Shown one piece after another: positions 9,955 to 18,851 of a stretch of 64,000 bases of DNA (position 1 is its first letter; the number at the start of each line of letters is the position of its first letter). Below the pieces are notes generated by a model. The model did no database searches, was not told where the DNA came from, and saw only the letters and a program-made list of their open reading frames with translations. The stretch covers positions 744,001 through 808,000 of the forward strand of contig WLXD01000002.1 of NCBI GenBank assembly GCA_012103255.1. The letters run 5' to 3'. The translations under genes were made by a program, and so were the position numbers. The stretch comes from Acidobacteriota bacterium (GTDB lineage: Bacteria > Acidobacteriota > UBA890 > WLXD01).

Positions 9955-11819
9955 CCTTCTGTGTCCTCTGTCGCTGCGGGCTCGCGAGGCTCGAGCCCGA
10001 CGTAGAAAGCCGCCGCCAATAGTAGTCGCTGAGCGGAAGAGAGTTCCTGTCGCGACGCGATCACATCTCGAGTCCGATCCGGGAAGTCGGTGATGATGCC
10101 GTCTACACCCTGGCTGATCATGCGCGACATGTTCAAGGAGTCGTTGATCGTCCAGACGTAGACATCCTGCCCGGCCGCGCGAGCCCGATTGATGAAGGCC
10201 GGACCCACGATGGCGTGATTGACGGCAAGAAAGTCTGCTGAAGTCGTCGTCAGGTCGCCCAGGGCGCGCGCCGTCAGGAGTCCGACGCGCCAGTCGGGTC
10301 GCAGTGTCTTGAGCTTGGTCACGGCGTCGTACTTCAGGGACATGGCCACGATCTGATCTGCCATCCCCAATCGCTCCACCTCCTCCACGAAGCGCTCCTC
10401 GAGCCGGACTTCGCGTCCGTAGTACTTCAACTCGATCATCACCCGGACACGTCCGCGACTGAGTTCTAGAACTTCCGCCAGCGTGGGGACGCGCTGGTTG
10501 GCGAAGTTGGGCGCAAACCAGCTTCCGATATCGACGCCCCGCAACTCATCCGCAGTGGTCGACCAGATGGGCAGCGGCTGCCTGCCGATCTTCATCAGGT
10601 CGCTGTCGTGCACCACCATCACTTCGCCGTCAGCGCTCTCCTGTACGTCGATCTCGATGAAGTCGGCACCCTGTTCGATAGCGAGTTCGAACGCCGCGAT
10701 CGTGTTCTCTGGAGCCGCGCCCGAGGCGCCTCGATGGGCGATCACGAGGACGTCGTCGTCGGTTCGGACGCCATCGATGAGCAACGCTGTGCTGATCCCA
10801 GCAGCGAGAACGGTGACTCCAACACCGAGAGTCATCTGCAATCGGGTTGGCCGCCACTGTGTCGCGCTCCGACGGAGACCGGCGGGCATCTCTTGCGAGC
10901 CCGGATCGCCGAGCGTGTCGTACAGGCGCACGGCGAGCGCCGCAAAGTAGGCGGCGAAGAAGAGCGTCGCCAACGCGTTCAGGACGGCCCAGACCCCCAT
11001 GAGGAGGCTCAGGAGAATCACCACCCCGGCCATCGAGTCGGCGACCCATGGCAAGAAGATCCGAGCCGTCGCCGAGAGGAGGACGAGCGGCACGCTCCCC
11101 ACAAGAGCGCTCAGCGCCAGCCAGCCGATCACGACCGATGCCAGGACTCCGCGGTGCCCTGACGCGCGCTTGGTGCTGGTGCGAAGAGCATCCGAAGGGC
11201 CGACTCCTTCGAACAAGAAGACCGGCAGCGCGACGATCCAGCCCAGCGCGCGATACAGGATCACCCCGGCACCGATGGTGAGCAATGCGCCAATGCTGGC
11301 AACCACAACAAGGAAGATCGGCGGCCGGTCCGCCAGATAGAAGTTGATGTCGTGCTCAGCAAGGAGCGCGAAGTACACGCCGGCCCCCGCCAGAAGAAAT
11401 GGCGCGGCAATCAACAGGCATCGGGCCACGATGCGCCCAGCGATCTCGACCAATCCCGGCACCCGGCGGAGAGCAAAGGCGACCGCCGCCCAGAAGCCCA
11501 CGACGTGCCCCCGGCGGTGGCCATAGCAGATCGACATCAGGCCGGCGTGATCCAGGGCCGTCGCGGTGCCCGCAACCGCGCCCACCACGAGTGCCGTGGC
11601 GACGCCGATCGGACTCAGAAAGAAGAAGAAAATGTCCGTATCGGCCACCACGTCGCCGCCGGAGGACCGGACAAACAACGTAACCAACGCGCCGACCAGA
11701 GGCGTCAAAACGGCGAAGGCCAACACCTTGTAGACCAGACCGGCGAGGATGAGTTGGCCGGCGCTGGCCCGGAGATCGGCCAGTCCGCCCCAACCAATGT
11801 CAACCGCCGGACGACTCAC
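9951..11819 (-). CDS. Membrane glycerophosphodiester phosphodiesterase
   Basis: The protein of 622 residues has an N-terminal multi-helix membrane domain of about 340 residues (GDPD membrane-domain type). It is joined to a GDPD TIM-barrel domain. The catalytic start HRGASGAAPENT, the metal-binding FIEIDVQ and the HDSDLMKI histidine are all present, as is the late VYVWTINDSL. The family hydrolyses glycerophosphodiesters to glycerol-3-phosphate and an alcohol; with this topology it may act on membrane lipid products. It starts at GTG 11819, sharing one base with the stop of the upstream GNAT gene (TAGTG). The enzyme class is firm; substrate is unknown. Confidence 0.9.
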   Translation of the reverse strand: MSRPAVDIGWGGLADLRASAGQLILAGLVYKVLAFAVLTPLVGALVTLFVRSSGGDVVADTDIFFFFLSPIGVATALVVGAVAGTATALDHAGLMSICYGHRRGHVVGFWAAVAFALRRVPGLVEIAGRIVARCLLIAAPFLLAGAGVYFALLAEHDINFYLADRPPIFLVVVASIGALLTIGAGVILYRALGWIVALPVFLFEGVGPSDALRTSTKRASGHRGVLASVVIGWLALSALVGSVPLVLLSATARIFLPWVADSMAGVVILLSLLMGVWAVLNALATLFFAAYFAALAVRLYDTLGDPGSQEMPAGLRRSATQWRPTRLQMTLGVGVTVLAAGISTALLIDGVRTDDDVLVIAHRGASGAAPENTIAAFELAIEQGADFIEIDVQESADGEVMVVHDSDLMKIGRQPLPIWSTTADELRGVDIGSWFAPNFANQRVPTLAEVLELSRGRVRVMIELKYYGREVRLEERFVEEVERLGMADQIVAMSLKYDAVTKLKTLRPDWRVGLLTARALGDLTTTSADFLAVNHAIVGPAFINRARAAGQDVYVWTINDSLNMSRMISQGVDGIITDFPDRTRDVIASRQELSSAQRLLLAAAFYVGLEPREPAATEDTEG

Positions 11820-12352
11820 TACGCGCCGCCATCGGGTCGAGTCGAGTACAACGCCAGATCGATGGTCTCACCGGGTAGCCGCACAGATCCCGCACGGTGC
11901 ATGCCGATCTTCTCGAGGACGCGGAGCGACGCGCCATTCTCGGGCTGGGCGATCGCTAGCACCGGATCGATGCCGCGCCTGTCCGCCTCCGCCAGCACAG
12001 CCACCGCTGCCTCGGTGGCGTAGCCACTGCCGCAGTGCGGCGGTAGGAGCGCAAAACCCACATCCGCGTGATCAAGGCCATCCCGGAGAATGAGTCCGCA
12101 GATTCCGGCCGCGATTCCAGTCGACTTGAGCTCAATCACGTAGAACCCGTACCCGCGCTCACGGTAGCTGGCTCGCGGCCCGCGCTCGATGTAGTCGCGC
12201 GCGTCGGCAGGGCTGCGGATACCGCGATCCCCGATATTGCGCAGGAATTCCTCGCCAGTGAAGAGTTCGTGAATGAACTCGGCGTCGGTCGCGATCAACT
12301 CTCGCAGAACCAGCCTGTCGGTCTGAGCGAAAACGCTGATCTGATCGACCAC
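11819..12352 (-). CDS. GNAT acetyltransferase, RimJ/RimL type
   Basis: The 177-residue protein starts LVLRELIATDAEFIHELF, as in RimJ/RimL-type acetyltransferases, and has a recognizable acetyl-CoA loop (PPHCGSGYATEAAVAVL) followed by the usual ENGASLRVLEKIGM motif. The family transfers acetyl groups to amines, including ribosomal protein N-termini; the acceptor here is unknown. The GTG start at 12352 directly abuts the stop of the aminotransferase gene, with a weak ribosome-binding site, so coupling to the upstream gene is likely. Confidence 0.87.
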   Translation of the reverse strand: MVDQISVFAQTDRLVLRELIATDAEFIHELFTGEEFLRNIGDRGIRSPADARDYIERGPRASYRERGYGFYVIELKSTGIAAGICGLILRDGLDHADVGFALLPPHCGSGYATEAAVAVLAEADRRGIDPVLAIAQPENGASLRVLEKIGMHRAGSVRLPGETIDLALYSTRPDGGA

Positions 12353-13624
12353 CTATCCGTTCATGGCTGCGGCCAGCGCATCCATGTCGTCCGCGGTGTT
12401 GTAGATCGCCGGGGAGACCCGCAGCCTCGGACGCTGGCGCAACGGGGAACCCGGGCCTCGCTCACGCGGTGCAGGGCCGTTCCCGAGAGCCAGATTCGCG
12501 GCGGCGAAACGCTCCCCGAGTCCATCCGTATCGCGCAGTAGGAACGTAACGATGGGCGACGTTGCCGGATCGGGGGTAATGCACTCAGATCGCGACGCGT
12601 CCACGTTGTCCAGGAGCCGTGTGTTCAGGGACACAGAATGCGCGAGGAGATGTTCGACTCCCACCTGGGCGACGAACCTCAAACCAGCGTTCAGCGCAGC
12701 GTAGTTCAAGTAGCCCACGTGGCCCGGCTCGTAACGACGTGAATCGTCCAGGGGCTCAGATCTCGCCACGGGATCAAGCGCGCCATCGGGCGTCTCAACC
12801 CACGGCGCGTAGTTCGCCCACGCGCCGCCTGGGAAGACACGGTCCTGGAGGGCCGAGCCCTGGTGCTCCTCTGCGACATACAAATAGCCGGCTCCGTGTG
12901 GACCGAAGAGCCACTTGTAGCCGTTGCCCGCAGCAAAGTCGATTCCCATCGCACGCACGTCGAGCGGCACGATCCCTGCCGCCTGGATCACGTCCGCGTA
13001 CACGTAGGCGCCGTGAGCGTGTGCAATCTCCGCGAGTTCGCGGATCGGCTCGATGTTTCCGTTGATATTGGACACGAGCGCGACGCTCACGAGCGCCGTC
13101 GAGTCATCAATTGCCTCGCGCATGGCGTCGATATCGGTTCGCCAGTCACGATTCGCAACGATACGGACGTCAACTCCTGCGCGCTGTAGCCCGAGAAGAT
13201 TGCCCAGCGAACCACCGAAGTGCAGATCGTTCGTCACGACGTTGCCGCCGTCGCGGATGGATGGCAGTCCATCAAGGACGATTTGTTCGCCTTCCTTCGT
13301 GCAGTGTACGAAAGCGATCTCGTTCGGCTTGGCGCCGAGCAAGTCCGCTAGCCCGCTGCGGGTGGCGGCGAAGTCGGCGCGGATCGTATCGATCCGACCG
13401 TCACCCGGGCCGAACCGCCAGTAGTCCTCGTATGCGCGCAAGGCGTCGCCGGTGAACGTACTCAATGGCGTACCCGCTGCAGCCGCGAGATAACGTTCGC
13501 GCTCGAGCCGAGGGAACAGCGCACGGAAATCCGCAGCCGGCGCCGAAACCGTCTGCCCGCTGGTCTCCGCTCCCGGGGCAGCTGCCGCCAACGCTCCCGT
13601 GGCGATGAACTCGCGCCGATTCAA
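12353..13624 (-). CDS. Class V aminotransferase family PLP enzyme with Tat-like leader
   Basis: The protein has 423 residues, beginning at a TTG with GGAAGAG upstream. The N-terminus NRREFIATGALAAAAPGAE is a twin-arginine-type export signal. The PLP fold follows: ADVIQAAG (Asp211, cofactor ring) and NGYKWLFGPHG (Lys237, Schiff base), as in cysteine desulfurase/isopenicillin-N-epimerase-like enzymes. Export of a PLP enzyme is unusual but known in this subgroup. The start is three bases past the yaaA stop, in the same frame. The substrate cannot be told; desulfurase, kynureninase-like or epimerase-type chemistry are all possible. Confidence 0.85.
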   Translation of the reverse strand: MNRREFIATGALAAAAPGAETSGQTVSAPAADFRALFPRLERERYLAAAAGTPLSTFTGDALRAYEDYWRFGPGDGRIDTIRADFAATRSGLADLLGAKPNEIAFVHCTKEGEQIVLDGLPSIRDGGNVVTNDLHFGGSLGNLLGLQRAGVDVRIVANRDWRTDIDAMREAIDDSTALVSVALVSNINGNIEPIRELAEIAHAHGAYVYADVIQAAGIVPLDVRAMGIDFAAGNGYKWLFGPHGAGYLYVAEEHQGSALQDRVFPGGAWANYAPWVETPDGALDPVARSEPLDDSRRYEPGHVGYLNYAALNAGLRFVAQVGVEHLLAHSVSLNTRLLDNVDASRSECITPDPATSPIVTFLLRDTDGLGERFAAANLALGNGPAPRERGPGSPLRQRPRLRVSPAIYNTADDMDALAAAMNG

Positions 13625-13627
13625 GGG

Positions 13628-14410
13628 CTAGCTCTTCCAGTGCTGATCACGAACGAACAGCATCGTGGACTCGTCGGAGAGATCTGGACGATAGGAGTAG
13701 CCCTCCTCGTTGAAATCCTGCATCCCTTCAGGGGAATCCACCCGATTCTGGACGATAAATCGGGCCATCAAACCGCGCGCCCGCTTTGCGGAGAAGCTGA
13801 TCGTGCGAATCGTCCCTTCGCGATCTTCCTTGAACAGGGCCGTCACCAGCGGTGCCTTGAGACCGGCCGGCTGAACTCCCTTGAAGTACTCGTTGGACGC
13901 GAGATTCACGACTGCTTTGGTGCCGCGGCCCTTGAGATCATCGTTGATTGCTTCGGTGATTCGCGGACCCCAGAACTCGTACAGGTTCTTGCCGCGCTTG
14001 TTCGACAGCCGCGTGCCCATCTCCAGACGATACGGCTGCATCATGTCGAGCGGTCGCAACATCCCGTAGAAGCCTGACAAAATCCGGATCCGGCGCTGAC
14101 TCCAGTTGAGGTCGCGCCGCGACAACGAAGCCGCATCGAACCCCCGATACACGTCGCCCCCGAAGGTCAGGAGGGCGGGCTTCGAATTGGATTCCGTAAA
14201 CGGTAGCTCCATCGTACGGAACCGGTCGCGATTGAGCTCCGCCAGTTTCGGACTGAGCCGCATCAGGTCGCGAAGCTTCGGCGCAGTCAGCTTGCGGCAT
14301 GTGCCTAGCAATTCGGCAATGTCGCCCTCGAATCTGGGCGCGCTGAGTTTCAGGCCGTCCGAGTCGAAGTCGAAATTGAGAGTCTTGGCGGGTGAGAGCA
14401 GCGTCAACAC
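13628..14410 (-). CDS. yaaA: YaaA family peroxide-stress protein (UPF0246)
   Basis: The protein has 260 residues (E. coli YaaA 258) from GTG 14410, preceded by GGAG at six bases. The family start LTLLSPAKTLNFD is conserved, as are LMRLSPKLAELN and the central ILSGFYGMLRPLDMMQPYRLEMG. YaaA limits intracellular free iron during hydrogen peroxide stress and binds DNA; it is cytoplasmic. It is the first gene of the five-gene leftward operon that ends in the GDPD and lipocalin-like genes. Recognition is by whole-length similarity and is secure. Confidence 0.93.
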   Translation of the reverse strand: MLTLLSPAKTLNFDFDSDGLKLSAPRFEGDIAELLGTCRKLTAPKLRDLMRLSPKLAELNRDRFRTMELPFTESNSKPALLTFGGDVYRGFDAASLSRRDLNWSQRRIRILSGFYGMLRPLDMMQPYRLEMGTRLSNKRGKNLYEFWGPRITEAINDDLKGRGTKAVVNLASNEYFKGVQPAGLKAPLVTALFKEDREGTIRTISFSAKRARGLMARFIVQNRVDSPEGMQDFNEEGYSYRPDLSDESTMLFVRDQHWKS

Positions 14411-14494
14411 GGCGAACTCCACGAACGTAACGATGGCTGGATCGATGCGCCTCAGCCTACCAAACCTGCCGCCCAGCACCCGCGCGTGGTGCGA

Positions 14495-16027
14495 CTAGCG
14501 GTTCGTGCAGGTCAGCAAGCGGGCAGGCCGGCACGAGGCTGGGCCCCAGAAACGGACCTGTTGGGAGCCTGGCTCGAGCTGCAGCCGTCCGCGCGCGCGC
14601 TTTCGCTTGATCTCGAGATAGCCCGCCACATCCCCAAGTCCGATCTGCGCAAACCCGCCGTGGTAGTCCTTCGACCGGAGTTTGACGGTCACGAGTGCGT
14701 CGCCCCCGACACATCGCGCCGCGACCTTGCGGATCTGTGCGCAAGGCAAGGTTCCCGCCGACGCGACGCCGTGGAACAGCTTGTCAGGCCCGCGCCTGCT
14801 GATGACAAGAAGGTCGGCGATCCCGTCTCCGGTGAAATCCGCCACCTCGAGATCGAAGGGGTTCGCGTCGTCGAAGAGGCCCACGGTGGCCGAGGTCCCA
14901 TCCACGAAGTTGCCGCGACCGTCGTTGACCATGACGCGCACGCTCACGTCGCTGTTGGACGGGGCGCCCACGTCCGGCACTGCCGCGTAGCCGATAACCA
15001 GATCCATGTCGGAGTCGCCGTCGATGTCGACCAGATCGGCGTCGTAGCTCGACCCATTGTCGTCTGGAACGATCTGCCTCGCGGCGCTCTCGGCGAAGAA
15101 GCCGGCGCCGTCGTTGAGCAAGAGGCGATTCGTACCGCTTACGCCTTCGACGAAGAGCTCGACGTTTGAAAAGTAGATGTCGAGGTCACCATCGCCATCC
15201 ACGTCCCCGAAATCCGCTTCGCGGGTCTCCTCGTCTGAGCGCCCAGGCAGCCTCGCTGTCGTCAGGTCACGAAAGAACCCGGCACCGTCGTTGATCCACA
15301 GCCGGTTGCCATCCTCGTTGCCCTCGAGAAGGTCGAGATCGCCATCGCCATCGACGTCGCCAAGTTCCACGTCTTGGGTGGTGCCTGAACTCCCCGGGAG
15401 GCGGTCGGGCTCGGAAGTGAAGAAGCCGTCCCCGTCATTCACCAGAATCATGTTGGCGCCCTGGTTGCCAAGAACGAGATCAGGCGCTCCGTCGTTGTTG
15501 AGATCGGCAACTGCCAGCGCATTGGTGATCCCGGTTTCGGTGATCCGGCCGCTCGCGTCCTTGAACAACCCTTTCCCGTCGTTGAGAAACAGCTCATTGA
15601 CCAGGTCATCCTCGGTAACGAAGACGAGGTCGAGATCACCGTCGGCGTCGACATCAACAATCGTTATGTCTTCACTGTCGTGCGTCGTCCGCGGCAGCTG
15701 ATCGGAGCCGTCCACGAACGTGCCGTCGCCCTGATTCAGCCACAGGAGATTCCGGCAGAACTCGCAGGCAACGACCACGTCCAAGTCGCCGTCGGCGTCG
15801 ATATCCCCCACATCGGCATCCATATGCGCGCCAGACGTCGCGGACTTCGGCAGTGCCGCCGAAGTGACGTCTCGGAAGAGCGTATCCGTGGCTGCGGCGG
15901 GGTGAGCAACCGCGAGCTCGGCGGCGCTCCGGTTCGGCGGGTTTCGTTCAGCACCACCGGCACCGCCACCGAGAGACAACACGAGAGCGAACGCAGCTAC
16001 GCCAGAGGCGATGCGTGAACACGACAT
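14495..16027 (-). CDS. Exported FG-GAP/VCBS repeat protein
   Basis: The protein has 510 residues from ATG 16027, with AAGGA six bases upstream and a signal peptide of about 26 residues. Seven integrin-like FG-GAP repeats follow, each with a calcium-binding loop of the form DxDxDGDxD (for example VGDIDADGDLDVV, LGDVDGDGDLDLL, FGDVDGDGDLDIY). This predicts a seven-bladed beta-propeller. A C-terminal region of about 90 residues is rich in Lys and Arg and carries four cysteines. Such proteins are secreted and often cell-surface ligand binders. It is divergent from the PQQ-type propeller gene. Ligand unknown. Confidence 0.9.
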   Translation of the reverse strand: MSCSRIASGVAAFALVLSLGGGAGGAERNPPNRSAAELAVAHPAAATDTLFRDVTSAALPKSATSGAHMDADVGDIDADGDLDVVVACEFCRNLLWLNQGDGTFVDGSDQLPRTTHDSEDITIVDVDADGDLDLVFVTEDDLVNELFLNDGKGLFKDASGRITETGITNALAVADLNNDGAPDLVLGNQGANMILVNDGDGFFTSEPDRLPGSSGTTQDVELGDVDGDGDLDLLEGNEDGNRLWINDGAGFFRDLTTARLPGRSDEETREADFGDVDGDGDLDIYFSNVELFVEGVSGTNRLLLNDGAGFFAESAARQIVPDDNGSSYDADLVDIDGDSDMDLVIGYAAVPDVGAPSNSDVSVRVMVNDGRGNFVDGTSATVGLFDDANPFDLEVADFTGDGIADLLVISRRGPDKLFHGVASAGTLPCAQIRKVAARCVGGDALVTVKLRSKDYHGGFAQIGLGDVAGYLEIKRKRARGRLQLEPGSQQVRFWGPASCRPARLLTCTNR

Positions 16028-16171
16028 GGGCGTCCTTCGGGAGCGGGGGTAGGAGTTCCCAAGGTACAAAGCGGGCGTACCAGGGTCCAGTCGGCGGGGG
16101 CCCTCATGGGGGCCGGTCGCCGGGCTAAGATAGTTGCTCGAACTTCCCCAGACAGGTCGAGCCGCCACGTG

Positions 16172-17620
16172 ATGACGAAACGAAATCTCTCCGCCCTCAA
16201 TTTGCTGACCGCGCTTCTTGTTTTCGGAGCGGTCGCCGCGGCCGCGGCTCCCAACGACGAGGCCCCCGACAACTGGCCTCAGTTCCGTGGGCCGAACGGA
16301 ATGCCCGTCAGTAACCATCCTGATCTCCCGACGAGCTGGTCAACCACCGAGAATGTCGAGTGGGTCGCCGATGTTCCGGGCGTGGGGTGGTCTTCGCCGA
16401 TCGTCTGGAACGGCGTCGTCTACATCACCGCTGCAGCCAGCGATGCGGACATGAAACAGCCCTCGCTGGGAGTCGACTTCTCCAACGAGTACGTCGCGGA
16501 GATGCAGGAAGAGGGTCTTAGCGCGGAAGCGATTGAGCGTCGAATCAACGAGCGCGATACCGAGTTCCCCGATGAGGTGACGCTCAGGTACCACCTGTAC
16601 GCCTTCGACATCGAGAACGGCACGCAGCTCTGGGCCCAGGAGATCTACGCGGGCGCGCCGCCGGTCGGGCGTCATCGCAAAAACAGCTACATGTCCGAGA
16701 CCCCGGTCACCGATGGCGAATCGATCTATGTCTACGTGGCGCACCTCGGACTGTACGCCTACGACCTCGACGGGAACCACCAGTGGACCGCGCCGCTGGA
16801 GCCGCACCCGGTGTATCTGGAGTTCGGCGGGGGCGCGTCGCCGGCAGTGCATGGCGACCGTGTCTTCGTTCTGAACGACAGCCAGGAAGGCAGCTTCATC
16901 GCCGCGTTCGACAAGAACACCGGTGAACAGATCTGGATGAAGGAACGCGAGGGACTGGGAAACCAGATGCTGCGCTCGGGCTGGTCTTCCCCCTACGTCT
17001 GGGAGAACGACGTCCGTACAGAGATCGTCACTGTGGGCCCCATGGTTGCAATCAGCTACGACGTCGACGGCAACGAACTCTGGCGGATGAACGGCCAAGG
17101 GATGATGGTGTGCCAGACACCCTTCGCATGGGACGGCCACCTCTACCTGAGCTCGGGAGCGAAGGGCCGGAGTGACACCCCGCTCGCGGCGATCAAACCC
17201 GGCGCCACCGGTGACATCACCATGGGCGAGATGGAGCAAAGCAGCGAGCACGTGCTCTGGTTTGAGCAGCGAGCCGGCGGGACCTACCTGCCGACTCCAG
17301 TCCTCTACGACAGCGCGGTCTACGTGCTGACGGACAAGGGAATCTTCACCCGTCACGATGCGAAATCAGGCGAGCGTACCTACCAGACCCGTATCCACGG
17401 AACGGCAAGGAACTTCACCTCGTCGCCCTGGGCGTATAACGGCATGGTTTTCGCCATCAACGAGGAAGGCGACACCTTCGTGATGAAGGCGGGCGAGGAA
17501 TTCGAATTCGTCGGCGTCAATAGCTTGGACGAATTCGTCCAGGCGACCCCCGCGATCTCCGGTGATCGCTTGCTGATTCGCACGCAGAGCAAGCTCTACT
17601 CGATCCGCGAAACGAACTAG
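16172..17620 (+). CDS. Exported PQQ-like beta-propeller protein
   Basis: The protein has 482 residues from ATG 16172 (GTG 16169 is possible). The signal peptide is LSALNLLTALLVFGAVAAAAA. It begins DNWPQFRGPNGMPVS, the WPQFRGP signature of PQQ-like outer-membrane repeat proteins. Repeats such as LYAYDLDGNHQW, FDKNTGEQIWM, YDVDGNELWRM and HDAKSGERTYQ show WD/PQQ-type blades, so an eight-bladed propeller resembling BamB/quinoprotein domains is likely. Residues for actual PQQ binding cannot be assigned. The gene ends convergently with the GNAT gene, sharing a CTAG. Confidence 0.88.
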   Translation: MTKRNLSALNLLTALLVFGAVAAAAAPNDEAPDNWPQFRGPNGMPVSNHPDLPTSWSTTENVEWVADVPGVGWSSPIVWNGVVYITAAASDADMKQPSLGVDFSNEYVAEMQEEGLSAEAIERRINERDTEFPDEVTLRYHLYAFDIENGTQLWAQEIYAGAPPVGRHRKNSYMSETPVTDGESIYVYVAHLGLYAYDLDGNHQWTAPLEPHPVYLEFGGGASPAVHGDRVFVLNDSQEGSFIAAFDKNTGEQIWMKEREGLGNQMLRSGWSSPYVWENDVRTEIVTVGPMVAISYDVDGNELWRMNGQGMMVCQTPFAWDGHLYLSSGAKGRSDTPLAAIKPGATGDITMGEMEQSSEHVLWFEQRAGGTYLPTPVLYDSAVYVLTDKGIFTRHDAKSGERTYQTRIHGTARNFTSSPWAYNGMVFAINEEGDTFVMKAGEEFEFVGVNSLDEFVQATPAISGDRLLIRTQSKLYSIRETN

Positions 17621-18231
17621 GCGTCGGGCCGGAAGAAGCCCCAGGTCGTCAGTTCGCCTGCCGTCTGCTCGCCGACAACCTCGTAGCCGAGGTGTCGATA
17701 GAAGGCGACATTCGCGGGCAGTTCCGTGGTGAGAGACACACCGCGCGAGTTGGGATCGGCCGCGGAGCGCGCGTGCGCATCCTCGAGAAGTGCGCGCGCG
17801 AGTCCGGTGCCTTGATGGGCGCCGACAACGCCGACCATGTTGACGTGCCAGTTGGGTAACGGTGCGTCGACCGCGTTGGCGGCCTCGACGAAGGCGTCGT
17901 AGCAGGCCCGGGCAGCAGTGCCAGCCTCTTCCCATGTGGTCGTCGTCAGCGCGCCAAGCGCTGCGAGGTTTTCGTCGGTCGGTTCGGGAAGGGAGCCGTC
18001 CGGCGGGGTGAGCGTCATCGCCGCAACCGGCGTGCCCTGCATTTCAATTACTCGCATGGGGTGACCACGCATCGCCCGCCCCATGACGAAGAGCCGGATG
18101 AGTCGCTCCTGATGTTCTGCCGGACTCGCTGGGCCAGCCACGAACTCCATCACTGGATAGCCGGCAAAAGCGTCGCAAAAGACATCGCTCGCCTCGTCGG
18201 CCGTTCCGTCGCGCATTGCCCAATCCGTCAT
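17617..18231 (-). CDS. GNAT acetyltransferase, tandem copy 2
   Basis: The 204-residue protein carries a GNAT fold with acetyl-CoA loop GVVGAHQGTGLARALLEDAH and final NVAFYRHLGYEVVGEQT. It is clearly a paralogue of the gene immediately upstream: both share the N-terminal pattern VFxDAFAxYPVM and the C-terminal WGFFR. It overlaps that gene by four bases (ATGA). The substrate is unknown. The product is likely cytoplasmic, as no leader is present. Confidence 0.88.
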   Translation of the reverse strand: MTDWAMRDGTADEASDVFCDAFAGYPVMEFVAGPASPAEHQERLIRLFVMGRAMRGHPMRVIEMQGTPVAAMTLTPPDGSLPEPTDENLAALGALTTTTWEEAGTAARACYDAFVEAANAVDAPLPNWHVNMVGVVGAHQGTGLARALLEDAHARSAADPNSRGVSLTTELPANVAFYRHLGYEVVGEQTAGELTTWGFFRPDA

Positions 18232-18851
18232 GCCGCGCCCTCGTCTTGCGGCGCATCCTCGCGAAAGAACCCCCAGGTTTCCATGGAGTCAGTCACGTGC
18301 TCGTGCGCGACAACTTCATAGCCGAACTTCTCGTAGAAGGCTACGTTGACCGGGTTCTCCGTGGTCAGCAGTACGCCCTCCGAAGTCGCATCGGCGTCCG
18401 ATCGTGCCTGAATCTCTTCGAGGAGTACGCGGCCAAGCCCGTGGCCCTGGAAGTCCGCGCGCACGCCCAGCATGTCGAGATACCAGCCCGGGCGCGTCGA
18501 ATGCACTTTGTGGGCCGCCACTGAGTAGCGCCGATAGCGCGCCTCTGACGCGTCCCCGAGTCGCCTCCATGTCTCACTTTCCAAGGCCGCGTGCTCGTCC
18601 GAGTCGTGTGTGGTCCCAGGTCGAGCAGCCGTTGCAGCTGCCGCGACTACGCCATCCACCTCAGCCACAATCACATCAAACCCATGCAGCACGGCTTCGT
18701 GCGACCAGAGGTCGTGCAGGAGCGACAGCCGTTCCGCATAGGGCTCTTCATCACCGAGGACGAACCGCATGACGGGATAGTCGGCAAAAGCGTCGTCGAA
18801 GACTCGCGCTACTTCCTCGGCCGTCGCCGCACGGATATCTATTCTTGCCAA
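18228..18851 (-). CDS. GNAT acetyltransferase, tandem copy 1
   Basis: The product has 207 residues starting at TTG 18851, with the strong ribosome-binding site GGAGGAG five bases upstream. The acetyl-CoA loop is GVRADFQGHGLGRVLLEEIQ, and the family end NVAFYEKFGYEVVAHEH is present. The start lies 13 bases inside the 3' end of the M28 peptidase gene, so all three genes form one unit. The paralogue downstream suggests a local duplication, with divergence in the middle of the fold where substrates bind. Confidence 0.88.
   Translation of the reverse strand: MARIDIRAATAEEVARVFDDAFADYPVMRFVLGDEEPYAERLSLLHDLWSHEAVLHGFDVIVAEVDGVVAAAATAARPGTTHDSDEHAALESETWRRLGDASEARYRRYSVAAHKVHSTRPGWYLDMLGVRADFQGHGLGRVLLEEIQARSDADATSEGVLLTTENPVNVAFYEKFGYEVVAHEHVTDSMETWGFFREDAPQDEGAA

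Noticed and set aside
9448-14410. Right-to-left operon as a secondary-metabolite cluster
   Set aside because: The aminotransferase and GNAT could suggest it, but there is no assembly-line, ligase or resistance gene and yaaA and GDPD are housekeeping types.
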